Of a stretch of DNA of 64,000 nucleotides, positions 11,450-22,214 are shown piece by piece. Positions within the stretch are counted from its first letter, which is position 1. Each line of letters starts with the position of its first letter. A model generated the notes under the pieces. That model made no database searches. It was given only the letters and a program-made list of their open reading frames with translations, and was not told the DNA's origin. Made by a program: the position numbers and the translations under genes. The DNA is from Labia minor. Its lineage: Eukaryota; Arthropoda; Insecta; Dermaptera; Spongiphoridae. The stretch covers positions 37,289,787 to 37,353,786 of the forward strand of contig OY720346.1 in NCBI GenBank assembly GCA_963082975.1, given 5' to 3'.

Positions 11450-11860
11450 AATTTATCATAACTGCATTCATTCATTGAATTTATTACAATAGATTATTTT
11501 TTTAAAAATTGTTTTTAGAATTTTTATTTGGTAAGAAAATATTGATTAGAATAGGTTATAAAAAAGTTAAGTAGGTTTATGAGTTTTATCTAATAAAATG
11601 ATAATTGCATATTCAATAGCAAAAGATTTCTTAATCGAATTCTGAGAAACAAGAAAGTCGATGGATTATTCAACAGAATCATTTTAACAGAATAAATTGA
11701 ATTTTCTAATTCGTTAATTCGATGGTTCATTTATTTCTCGTAGAGATGACTTCATCAATTTTTTTAATCAGCTTTCGTAATTTTATTGTTTTATTTTGTA
11801 TAAGAACCTTATCAATTTTTTTTTTAAAGTTATAAAATTTATAAGAACAATACGAAAGGC
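11450..11860 (+). repeat. Long-range inverted repeat, partner of 34757-35160
   Basis: About 300-400 bp that reappears in inverted orientation 23 kb away. Shared landmarks: ACAATAGATTATTTTTTTA, GTCGATGGATTATTCAACAG, AATTGAATTTTCTAAT, GATGACTTCATCA and TTTGTATAAGAACCTTAT. No coding sequence or terminal repeat is recognised, so it may be a fragment of an old element or a segmental duplication. Confidence 0.7.
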
Positions 11861-12613
11861 ATCATTCATTCTCCCAATATATATATATAACTATATATAT
11901 AAATATTGTGAGGAAATCAATCATCCCAAAATTTGATTGAGCAAAATGATTTGATGAAATGTAATGTAATGTTTTTTTTTTGGAGTGAAATGCTATTTGA
12001 AACAAATGATATCTGGTTACTTCAGAGATCAGTTTAATTGAATATAGGAAAATTTATGTTAAGTCTAAAGGTTATCATTTTTATTCTCTGGAAAATTTGA
12101 AAGGGATAAACTTTTTCAAGGGTTTGGTTGACCTTCATTACTTTGATAATGATGTCATTTTTTAGATCTGCTTATAGATTGTATTTGTATGCTTTCGTAC
12201 AACACGGGTCTTCTTATTCAGGGATTTATGCAATAGAGTTTTTGGCCATGGCTTTACATTGAATCCCTTTGAATCTAATAATTTTAAAAAGTGGGGTCAT
12301 GCGAACATGAATTTATTAAAATAGTTTAATTCAAAACCTTGATTTATGGATTCAAAGATACGAATGTTTTCGTTTTTAATCAAATTACAAGAAACCCTTC
12401 TTGGAAATGTATACGTTGAGTTCGTTAGCATTCATTCTAATGAGTAATAATTTCGTGTAATAAATTGAGATAATCATTCGTGTGAATTTTGAGCTTATTG
12501 AACATTTTACCCACAAAGACACTCATGGGTTGGTTTATTAGGGAAGGGTCTATCAATTGATTGTTCGTTAATTAAAGATATTTAAGATGGATGTTATTTA
12601 CATATAAACATAT

Positions 12614-12645
<32 letters not shown>

Positions 12646-13847
12646 TTAACTTTTTACATTTATACTATTTGTTTAAATGTTAATCTATCTGTTCACTATC
12701 CTACAACCTTTCATATTTGAATACAACAATAATTTAAAATTCATTTTCAAATCGTTGAAGGCCTAATTAAGCTGATTCTCGCTAAATCATCTATTGTCAG
12801 ATATTGCATCTGATGACAATCTAGTTCGATAATTAACATATTGTCTTGACTTTTGTTATTCATTTATATATAACTTATATATAACATATATAACATTATA
12901 TATAACATTTATATATAGATTTCACAGTTTAGGGAGTTTTTGAGATATGAAGAATCGATCTCTGTATTGATCTCATCTAAAAAAAATCATTTAATTAAAG
13001 TAATTATTAATAACAGGTGTCAATGCTTTAATCAAAACAACATTTCAAGGTGACTTTAGAAAACATACATATTTATATTAATATTATTATGTATATTACT
13101 TATTTAATTTTAAAAATAATACTCTTTGATATTCATTTAAAATGATAATTCAAAGAATATTGAAATCCTTGTTTCTTCTTGTTTCTCCCATCCCTCTCAT
13201 ACTCAATCTAATTCTCTACTGAAAACTGAGGGTAGATGTAAAAATTATTTGGAAATTAAAAAAAAAACATTCAATAAAATTAATCTAATAATATTGAATT
13301 TTATTAATTAGAATTAAATTAAATAATTTCAATTTTATTTCATTATTAGAAATTCAAATAAAAATTTATATAGTTTAATAATTATTGTGTGGAATTTGTT
13401 AAAATTAATATTAATATTTTAATATTCTCATTGTCTATTTAAAAATTAGATATACATCGAATGATCATAATTAATTCTTATAAATATCTCTTTATGAAAA
13501 AAGAAAAAGATTGACATTTTCAATGTACAAATAGAGATCATTATAAGATAAAAAAAAAGTAAAATTAAAAAACGCTCCAACCAATTTATTAATTTTCCCG
13601 GACAAACCCATAGTATTTTTAAAACAATAAAATAATTTTATTAAAGTACCAGGAACTATGGTTTTAAAAAGATAAAAAAATTTGAATTTGAGGCTTTATT
13701 TAATTTCTATGCACATTATATTTAATCAAAAATTAAATTGGAAAATCATGTGAGAAAATAAATTAAACATTTTAAAAATATTTCCTAACACTTCTTGATG
13801 ACATCAACATATGTCTAAGAATTTATGGAGGCACAATTAATTACACG

Positions 13848-13960
13848 GGCATTATTCAAAATTCGTAGTTTTCTATCAACTTCTGAGAAATGTAGCTCAT
13901 TCAAAAGGGGACCATTACCGATGTCGAGATTTTGATGTTTTTTACGTTTTGAAGGTTGAG

Positions 13961-14002
<42 letters not shown>

Positions 14003-14738
14003 AGACAAGATTACGCAAAAACAGTTTGAGCTAGAATAATGAAATTTGGTATAGAGGAATTATTCAAAATTCGTAGTTTTCTATCATCTTTTGAGAAATG
14101 TAGCTCAACGGGAAAAAGGTCATTACCTACCACGTTTTGATTTTTTTTCCTCTAAAGCAGGGCTTCGAACCGGAACTGAACCGAAAACCGAAAACCGAAA
14201 AATGTATCAATTCATGTAGTATGATTTAGGGTGGTAGCAAGAAATATTTTTATATATTTATGGCAGACTCGGCATACCCCGACTTAAATTTCTAATACAA
14301 ATAAAAGGTCTTTAAAATTAATTAATCGGAGCTGAACCGAAAACCGAAAACCGAAAAAACCCGTTATTTTTGCCGGAACGAAAACCGGAACCGAACTGAT
14401 ATTTTTTTTTATTGAACCGGAACGAAAACCGAAACGAAAAAAATAACGGTTCGAAGCCCTGCTCTAAAGTGACCGTAAAAATAAAGATATATATTTGATA
14501 GTTTTTCACATGATTAAAAATTGTATATAAAATTTCAGCTTGATTGAATCGCTGAAAGTACCGGAATTAATTTTTTAACACGCCAACACGTGGTGCCATC
14601 AAAAGAGCCAAACACGCGCTGGTTTAACAAATATTATTTATTAATTTTAATTTATAATTAATTAAATTTAATTTAAATATAATATATGTTATTTAATCCA
14701 ATTCAAATTTGTGAGATAGTCGAGTGGAGACACTCCAG
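13848..14738 (+). mobile_element. Helentron-like element F1, rearranged copy with nested hAT
   Basis: It opens with an F1 core fragment (GGGCATTATTCAAAATTCG to about 13920). A second, more complete copy follows from GATGTCGAGATTTTGATG (13919) through (TA)n/GTGTAGACAAG, interrupted by the hAT 14158-14461. It ends GATAGTCGAGTGGAGACACT, CCAG at 14738. The 5' hairpin is missing. Confidence 0.85.
14158..14461. mobile_element. hAT-type miniature element nested in F1, perfect 8-bp duplication
   Basis: The exact inverted ends CAGGGCTTCGAACCG and CGGTTCGAAGCCCTG are flanked by CTCTAAAG at 14150-14157 and 14462-14469. Other F1 copies read CCTCTAAAGTGACCG without interruption at this point, so the empty site is known. 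It carries short repeats of CCGAAAA. It is younger than the F1 copy. Confidence 0.94.
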
Positions 14739-15324
14739 ATTTTTTTACATACATAATTGGTAATATTTAATATTAATTCAAATATAATATTTAAAAGCAT
14801 TAAAATTTATTGAATTTATAAAAGAAAATTATTTTTTATTTGTACTGATTTTATATGTGTATTTGAGATGATTAAATGATGTTAAATAAATATTAACTAC
14901 ATATATATATATATATATATTTATATATGTATAATATGTTGTATTTGTTTAGGACGAGGGCGATATTATAAATAAGCCACATTGTAGGTGGGATCAAATA
15001 TCACATAATGTGACGCGAATTATATTTATTTAAACTGTTTAAATTTAATAAAAAATTTTTATCAGTCAATTAGTTTATCTACCTACATCAACTTCATTAA
15101 TTTTCGTTGAAATTATTTAAAAATATAAGAAATTAAAAAAAAAAAATATTCAACCTTCATTTAATATCTTTTGGAAATTTTTAATAAAATAAATAATAAT
15201 TAACTTAATAATTAAATTATTTATAGTATTAAAAAAAATGCAAAGTTGGGATTTTAAAATTTTTCAATTGAAATATGTGCTTGCAAAATCAAGATTTTTC
15301 AATCACATTTGAATAAATAAATAA

Positions 15325-15455
15325 AAAATTTATTAAAGCTTTTGTGGTTATTTTGATAATTATTAAAGGAATTTTTCTTAAAAGACCACATTATTTGTAT
15401 AAAATTATTTATTAAATTAAAATAACTGTACAACGTTTCGACTGCATAATAAGCG
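15325..15455 (-). mobile_element. Penelope-like element fragment with GTCGAAACG motif (inferred)
   Basis: On the minus strand this reads GCAGTCGAAACGTTGTAC followed by AATAATGTGGTCTTTTAAG and TAATAATTATCAAAATAACC. It is closely matched on the plus strand at 47254-47380. A paired stem followed by GAAACG is the half of a hammerhead ribozyme found in Penelope-like repeats; the CTGATGA half is not visible. Confidence 0.45.
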
Positions 15456-15683
15456 ATATTTTAGGTTTAGTTATATCGGATATAAATTACTAAAAAAAAA
15501 AAAGCAAAATGTGCAGCATCGTACACGTGGCGGAAGTGAAACTTCTTACAATCTAGAGAATAAGATAAATTTTAGTTGAGAGTGTGAGTGAGAGAGAAAT
15601 AGAGAAAAATAAAGGGATCATTTCGAAAGACATATAACAGTATAAAATTTTCGTAACAAATATTCGCTTTATTATTATTATTT

Positions 15684-16253
15684 CTACTCTATCATCATAT
15701 CTACATTGCCTGTACTATTGTCGGTTGGTGCTTCAATTGGTAATACTGATATTAATGGCTTGTGATAACTAAAATAAGATATATATGTTCGTGATTCGAC
15801 ATTTTCTATATAACGTGTAAAAACAGCATCTATTGTAGTTCCAGATTTTGTTGTTGATTCCTTGGGATCGTTATTTATAAGCAGACCAAATGTTTCTTGA
15901 AGAAAGTTGATCAACGGCAACGAATCATCAGATCCAAAATTTACATTAAAATCTCCCCCGAGAATTAGAGGGATTTTATCTTCGCCTCGTTCAAGTGCAT
16001 TAGCACCTGTGTGGCTATAAACCAGTAGTGAACGGTGTATGAAATAAATAATATCGTCTAAATTTTGGTCGTTATTTTTTTTCGGCATAGTGAAATCTGT
16101 GGAGTAGAGAAAAGCAGTTTTAAATGCAATAATAATTTTAAATCGATTTAGTAGTGTTAAAGTAATGTTGAGATTCGGATAAATAACGTGAATGGTCATC
16201 GACGCACATAAATGTATGTGTTGGCGTGTGAATCGCCGACCATGTTCACACAC
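15684..16253 (-). pseudogene. Endonuclease-type domain relic, possibly from a Helentron
   Basis: A 189-codon frame whose last ~115 residues resemble the C-terminal half of an endonuclease/exonuclease/phosphatase fold. Visible motifs are LILGGDFNVNF (catalytic Asp-Phe-Asn), then STTKSGTTIDAVF (the S/T-x-I-D region) and FSYHKPL (the terminal catalytic His). Domains of this type are carried by Helentron-class Helitrons and, in other versions, by LINEs. No helicase or reverse transcriptase is next to it. The first 70 codons look like read-through upstream of an acceptor-like TCTACTCCACAG. A full-length F1 element begins 100 bp away. I read it as a dead fragment; which element it came from is inference. 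Confidence 0.55.
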
Positions 16254-16352
16254 ACAATTACATGCGTCGGTATGCGTGCACGCTGTATATTTGACTTGAG
16301 AATTTTAATTATTTCACGATATATATATATATATATATAAATATCAATTTTT

Positions 16353-16467
16353 ACTATCTCGCCAGAGATAGTATTGCGATCACAAAAATTTTCGATGTTG
16401 AGATTTTGATGTTTTTATACGTTTTGAAGGTTCCTGAATCATTTTCACTAAGGTTGAGAAAAATGTC

Positions 16468-16509
<42 letters not shown>

Positions 16510-16970
16510 GGCAAGATTACGCAAAAACGGTTTGAGCTAGAATGATGAAATTTGGTACATGGACATTATTCAAAATTCATAGTTTTCTATCAACTTTTGA
16601 GAAATGTAGGTCAACCGGAAGAGGGTCATTACCTACAACGTTTTGATTTTTTTTCCTCTAAAGTGACCGTAAAAATAAAGATATATGTTTGATAATTTTT
16701 CACATGATTAATAATTGTATAAAACTGCTATATATAGAATTTCAGCTTGATTGATTCGCTAAAATTACCAGAATTAATTTTTTAACACTGCAAATCTCAC
16801 GCGCCAACACGTAACGTGGTGCCATCAACAAAAAGCCAAACATGCGCTGATTTAATATTTATTATTTATTATTTATAATTTATAATTAATTAAATTTAAT
16901 TTAAATATAATATATTATATTATTTAATCCAATTCTCAAATTGCGAGATAGTCGAGTGGAGACACTCCAG
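16353..16970 (+). mobile_element. Helentron-like non-autonomous element F1, full-length reference copy (618 bp)
   Basis: The 5' end ACTATCTCGCCAGAGATAGT is a perfect 8-bp hairpin, followed by ATTGCGATCAC. Then come CGATGTTGAGATTTTGATG, a (GT)n tract (about 16470-16500), GTAGGCAAGATTACGC, a core with CATTATTCAAAATTCAT, CATCAACAAAAAGCC and a long TTTAATTATAAAT-type block. The 3' end has the inverted copy TTGCGAGATAGT, then the hairpin GAGTG-GAGA-CACTC and CAG. Subterminal inverted repeats, a 3' hairpin and a microsatellite with no target duplication are the published hallmarks of Helentron-associated elements (HINE/DINE-1). No ORF. Flanks are T on the left and C on the right. Confidence 0.88.
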
Positions 16971-16992
16971 CTAATTATATATGACTTAACTA

Positions 16993-17310
16993 GCGCGCAT
17001 GCGCGCCATGGACTTTGAACCTAGCGAGAGGGTATTAGAACGAAAGACAGCACAAAAGCAACACGCAGATAGCCTCTTTCTCAAAGACGAAAGACCGGAC
17101 AAAAGAAAGACCCAGATAGCCTCTCTCTCAAGAACGAAACACCGCACAAAAGAGAGACGGAGATAGAGGCTATCTCATTCTCACTCGTTATATCTATATC
17201 TTTTTTCTCTCTTGCGTTTCGTAACGCGTTACGAAATTTCAATTTTTCAATTCACTCTCCATTCTCAACCAAATGTCAGGACGCCGCTAAAGAAGTTTCA
17301 CTTCAAAAAA
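16993..17310. repeat. GC-rich block: two perfect palindromes and three ~47-bp tandem repeats
   Basis: GCGCGCATGCGCGC (16993-17006) is a perfect palindrome. Three units starting GA(A)CGAAAGAC/GAACGAAACAC (17038, 17086, 17132) each contain GCACAAAAG or GGACAAAAG and AGATAG, at 48- and 46-bp spacing. TTTCGTAACGCGTTACGAAA (17217-17236) is a perfect 20-bp palindrome. The block ends with CGCCGCTAAAGAAGTTTCAC near 17300, a motif also present at about 15530 and 61253. No coding frame is supported. It could be the end region of a larger element. Confidence 0.75.
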
Positions 17311-17520
17311 ATAAGCTGATAATCTAGTATCCAACTCATGCCAACATTATTATCATCATTAATTTATATAACATAACCTTACGTATTTCTTATCTTTCAC
17401 TTAATCAAATCCCACAGAACTAAAAATATTTATTTATTTTGGTTTTATTTAAACACGCACACATAGGTACTTTCTTACTTTTTATACAGTTTAACATCAA
17501 GAAAAATCAGGCAATTTGTA

Positions 17521-17696
17521 TGTGAGCATACAAAAAGTTAATTTTTGTATTTTTCAAACAATAGAACAATTATAAGTTTTTTTTTTTAAATATTTATCAG
17601 AATATTGATCAATTTATTCTTAGTCAGATCCCAATTATAAACATTTTTTTAATATATTTATTATCATTATTATTTTTTTATAATTCAATTATAATG
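17521..17696 (+). repeat. Left copy of a ~175-bp direct repeat flanking the mariner
   Basis: It starts GTGAGCATACAAAAAGTTAA and includes TTTTTCAAACAATAGAACAA and CAGAATATTGATCA. The right copy at 18332-18503 starts just past the mariner. Confidence 0.8.
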
Positions 17697-17698
17697 TA

Positions 17699-18328
17699 CG
17701 AGGTTTGTCATATGAAAAGGTGAATTTTGAATTATTTCAAAAAGTATTTATTTATTCGTCAATATCCATTTTGTCCCCTTCAAAGTAATTCCCCTTAGAT
17801 ATAATGCACTTCTTCCAATCGTCTGAAATTCGCTTTTCAGTATGGGCATCAGCTCGTTCTTCGATTCTCATTACTCATCAATTGTGCAAAACGCTTTCTT
17901 TTCATTGGTCTCTTCAGTTTTGGGAATAGGAAAAAGTTGCAGGGGGCCAAATATGGTGAATATGGTGGTTGAAGCATGATTACAGTGTTGTTTTTGGCCA
18001 AAAAATCACGAACAAGCAATGATGTATGACCTGGTACATTATCGTGATGCAGAATCCACGATTTGTTTTTCTACAATTTTGATCATTTTAGCTGTATTGC
18101 TTCACGCAAACGTTGAATATCTTCCTTACCTTATTTATAATTAAAAAAATTAAAAAGAACACACAAAATGTGACTCTTGATATATTTATTATTAACTTTT
18201 TCAGTTGTCAACAACAAACTACTAATCCAAAATGGTTGATAATGTCAACATATGAGAAACATGTGTACCAATATAACAAAAAAAATTCGAGAAATTCAAA
18301 ATTCACCTTTTCTTTTGAACAGACTTCG
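17699..18328 (-). mobile_element. Mariner transposon, internally deleted, dead
   Basis: The inverted ends (CGAGGTTTGTCATATGAAAA left; CGAAGTCTGTTCAAAAGAAA read inward on the minus strand) share AAAAGGTGAATTTTGAATT. TA flanks both sides (17697-17698 and 18329-18330). The minus strand reads a mariner transposase C-terminal part: DNVPGHTSLLVRDFLAKNN, then PPYSPYLAPCNFFLFPKLKR. The family has DFF at the end of the catalytic triad; here it is NFF. Stops and a large deletion (630 bp against about 1.3 kb) make it inactive. Fragments of the same family lie at 6041 and 42941. Confidence 0.85.
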
Positions 18329-18331
18329 TAG

Positions 18332-18503
18332 GTGAGCAAACATAATGTTAATTTTTGTATTTTTCAAACAATAGAACAATTATAAATTTGTTTTTTTAAA
18401 TATTTGTCAGAATATTGATCAGTTTATCCCAATTATAAATATTTTCTTGATATATTTATTAACATTATTATTTTTTTATAATTCCATTATTAGTTGATTT
18501 TGA
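18332..18503 (+). repeat. Right copy of the direct repeat flanking the mariner
   Basis: GTGAGCAAACATAATGTTAA, then TTTTTCAAACAATAGAACAA and CAGAATATTGATCA, match 17521-17696. Together with the left copy it brackets the mariner exactly. Confidence 0.8.
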
Positions 18504-18998
18504 TTTAATTAATATAGTTTAAAAAATGAGTACTTATATTAACTAATTTATAATTCAATACTCAGATAAAAAAAAATTCTCTACTAGTTTTCCCTTTGCT
18601 CAGGTGTCGAAATCAGTGATTGGTTGATGATTGATAAAAGAACCTTCCCACGGTTGGCATTAAATGTATTCAACTATTCTGACATTTCCATCAAATGCTA
18701 ATAACTAAATAAGCAATACAGTCTTTTATTGAAAGGTTAATTATATATAATTAACATTCAAATGACAAGTTATTATAAAAAATAGCCCCATAAGTTTTTC
18801 TTTTTGATTGTTTGATTTGTTGGGGCAACTTTTTGATATTGAAAAAAATAAATTAATTTTGTTTAGTATATTGACTTAAAATGTATACTTTGTAAAAAAA
18901 AATGTTTTAATATTGAAATATATTGAATATTTTTTTTTGTGTATTTTTAGATGGACTCTAAATCGTGCATAGTAAATTAAATTATAATTGCAGCGCCC

Positions 18999-19122
18999 GC
19001 TCTAGCATTTACGCCGCCCCGGACAATAGAATAAATTGCTGCTCCTATATTCCGTAAAATTTATTACATACATAACCAAATTACCGCCCTTAACAAATGC
19101 CCGGTTTGCCGCCCTCTAGAGC
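18999..19122. mobile_element. Possible small DNA-transposon remnant
   Basis: GC-rich ends CAGCGCCCGCTCTAG and CCGCCCTCTAGAGCAG contain CCGCCC motifs. They resemble eroded hAT-type ends, but no convincing 8-bp target duplication is seen. Confidence 0.3.
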
Positions 19123-19650
19123 AGTAATTGATCAGTAAAGGACAGGATCAAATAATAAAAATATAATTTATAATTTATAATCAACATTTTTATAAATATT
19201 TGAGAAAAAAATAATTTAAGATTTTTTAATTGAATTGTGTGAATTTATAATGATAAATTAATTAATTAATTAAGTTATTTTAAAAAAATGATAAACATAA
19301 GTAAGAGAGGATGGATTGTTTATATTTTAAAAAATTATTTTTATTAAGAAAAATGACTATTGACGTTTGTCGTTCAGTAACTTTCTTCTTTAAAAGTACA
19401 GTTAAGCCCAAACAAGGTAAAACATTCTACTGTAGGTCAGGGCCGAGTGCATGGTCGTTTCTATTGCCATAATTTATTGCTGACATTGCCGGATAAAAGA
19501 AACTATCAATACGGGAGACAGGTGAATTGATAAGCGATTAATCTGTAAATGTTAGCATAAATAATGTTCAATTTATTTGCTTTTTTTATTTATTTTTTAT
19601 TTAATTATTAATTAATTTTATTTAATTAAAATGAAACTCCGTTATAAAAA

Positions 19651-20188
19651 TATGAGCATGGCCAGGAACAGAGCCGACCGACGATTTGAAATAAATTAAT
19701 TTCAAAACACCATTATAATATACATTATATATATAAAGTATAAAAAAAAATTTTTAAAACTTGAATTAAAATGACTAAATTATCTTATCTTTGTTTTTTT
19801 TTAGTTTTTAATTAATCAATTATTAATTACTACTATATTTTAAGTGAAATATTTTGGGAAAATGAATATAAAATTAATACCTTGTAAACCACCACTTCCG
19901 GTTTCCGGATATACACCAAAAGTTGATTAATTCATGTTACTGATGAATTAAGTAAATATATCAAATTTTATCAAAATCCGTTGAGCCGTTCAAGCATTAT
20001 ACACGTCTATAAGGACACACAATGGACAGACGGACGGACGGACGGACGGACAGAAGGACAGTCATCATGCTAAAAATACCTTTTTCTGCTAACAAAATGC
20101 ATGATTCGTGGAGATATGTAAAAATCTCCCCAAGTGAAATTTGGTGTGAAAACAATACTTACCTTTCCTTCCTTCCTATCGGTAGGTA
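19651..20188 (-). mobile_element. Helentron-like element, third family (F2), near full length
   Basis: Read on the minus strand, the 5' end TTTACCTACCGATAGG with TTACC downstream can fold, followed by GTATTG and TTTTCACACCAAATTTCAC. Then come CATGATGACTGTCC, a (GTCC)n microsatellite (20031-20060), and a core with GAACGGCTCAACGG, TTTTGATAAAATTTGATATA and AACCGGAAGTGG. The 3' side has ATCGTCGGTCGG, an inverse of the 5' end, followed by an eroded hairpin. The better 3' hairpin is in the copy at 54512. No ORF. Confidence 0.7.
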
Positions 20189-20763
20189 AAAATTGTTATA
20201 CCTTATTAAAGTACTGGCTAGGTTTTAACAATTTTTAAAAATTTATAGCCTTTATTATGGTTCATTTATACATATTTTTATAACGTTTTTCTTAACTTCA
20301 CTTGGCGTCTGTCTCTCTGTCTGTTCGCTCTTTCGACACATTGAAATCGATTTTTCATCTACTTTTTATTGAGATAGAGTTTTGAAATTTTTTATAGATA
20401 TTTCAATGGATCCCTAGAAGGTATAGAAGCAATATAATTGAATTATAATTAATTAGCGATTAATTACTTTTAGTAACTAACTTCTTTTGTATTACTCCGA
20501 TTAATTTTTTTTCAACGGATTTTTAAACATAAATATTGATTTTAGGATAGATTTTCATTTTGAATGTATTTAAAAATATTTAAAGCATTAAAATTAATGA
20601 TGAATTCTTATTAATCAATTGTAACACCGATGAGGAGGGGTTTCTTCCCCTCAGATGATATAGAGAAAATATATTTTTTTTTATACATTGTATATGTCCC
20701 CGACAGAAAGGAAACAAAACAATAGAATAACCTTTTTTTATGAAGACAATATATATATATATA

Positions 20764-21790
20764 CTAGCTGCTCATTCGTCGCTCTTCACATCTAGACGGG
20801 GGCTCCGCCCCCTGTACCCCCGAGTGGTACATAGTATTTGGTTGAAAGTAGTAAAAGGTTTTCATCCATTTTGTTTCAATCAATGTATAACATAAAACAT
20901 TCATTTCTTATTGTGTGATTATTTAAAATATATTTTAATTTAATCAGTAAATTAATTATATATATTATTTTTGAATATGTTATATCTATCTACTCGAAAG
21001 TTCTTGGCAGCTACAACCACATTTCTCCAAGTGTCCTTATCCTGAGCCTCTGTTCCATCTCTCTTACGTCATTCCCTGGTGTCCTCATCTTTGGCCCATA
21101 AATACTGGGAAGAATCCTATTCTCAAATACTCTGAATCCACTCTCATCTCCTAAGATCATAGACCATGTCTCACACCCATATAATACAACAGACAAAATA
21201 ATTGTTTTATATATTTTAATTTTCATTCCCTTTTATAATAATTTTGATGAGATAAGTCTCTTTACTGCATGATAACAGGCGTTTCCCGATTGCAACTTCG
21301 ATTTAAATTCTTCTCAAATATTATTATCCTTCGTGATTACATTCAATTTTTCTACATATTCAAATTCTACATTTTGTTTGTTAATACTGCTCCTGTTTGT
21401 TTCTAAATATATTTATTTATCATTATTAATTTCAAACCTCATCTCTTTTCCTACCTCGATTAATTTTTCCTCGCTATCTGTAATTGCAATTGCCGAATCT
21501 CCTATTATATTTAAGTCGTCTGAATCACCTAATATTTTACAATTGATTTCCGCATCTTACTCTTTCTTTACTACCTTCAAGATAAATTTTAAGATCAAAA
21601 TTTGAAAAAGTTTATCCGGATCTATTGAGTCATGCGTAGGTTTTACTAAAGTCTACAAATAATTAGTGAACAGAAATATTGAATTCGCGGTTTTTTTAAT
21701 ATCTGTCATAATGAAAATATCTTAATTAATGTTGATCGATTTGGCATGAACCCGCAATGATATCGTCTAATATTTTCTCCGCCTATAGTT
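20764..21790 (-). mobile_element. LINE 3' fragment with GC-rich hairpin cassette
   Basis: On the minus strand an eroded reverse-transcriptase block near 21780-21640 reads like the FMPNRSTLIKIF and ILKK motifs. Later come YKTIILSVVLYGCETWSM, VFENRILP, GNDVREMEQR and LRIRTLGEMW (21226-21011), the expected C-terminal order, broken by stops. The (GATA)-like tail is near 20988. Beyond it, at 20764-20850, lies a GC-rich cassette with GGGGGCTCCGCCCCC shared with 30513 and 62806. The whole unit is repeated at 62806-64000. Confidence 0.8.
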
Positions 21791-22214
21791 TATAAGTATT
21801 GTATATGTTATAATAGAGTATAATATTTCTTGATCATTTCATTTTGATATTTTAATTTCATTGCTTGATTTTTATTGAATATTTTTAATTATAATAAAAT
21901 TTGAGAAAATGCAAAGTTAGAGACTTGAGACAATTTATAAAAATTAATTTATAAAAATTAACGGTATAAAAGTATTGATAAAACTAAAGATAAATTAACA
22001 ATATATACATTCATTAATAGTATTAACCCTTTGCACTCCGAGCAATTTTTAATATGGGCTAGCAGCAACTCCGAGTCTTTTTCACTATGGGCTATCAGCT
22101 ACTCCAGGCTATTTTTAATGGCGCGAGCGCGCCTCAGTTGAATATTGAAAATTGCTTTGTCATTAAAAAAAAACTGAATAAACTAAAAAAATATGCTTTA
22201 TTAATACAATATAA

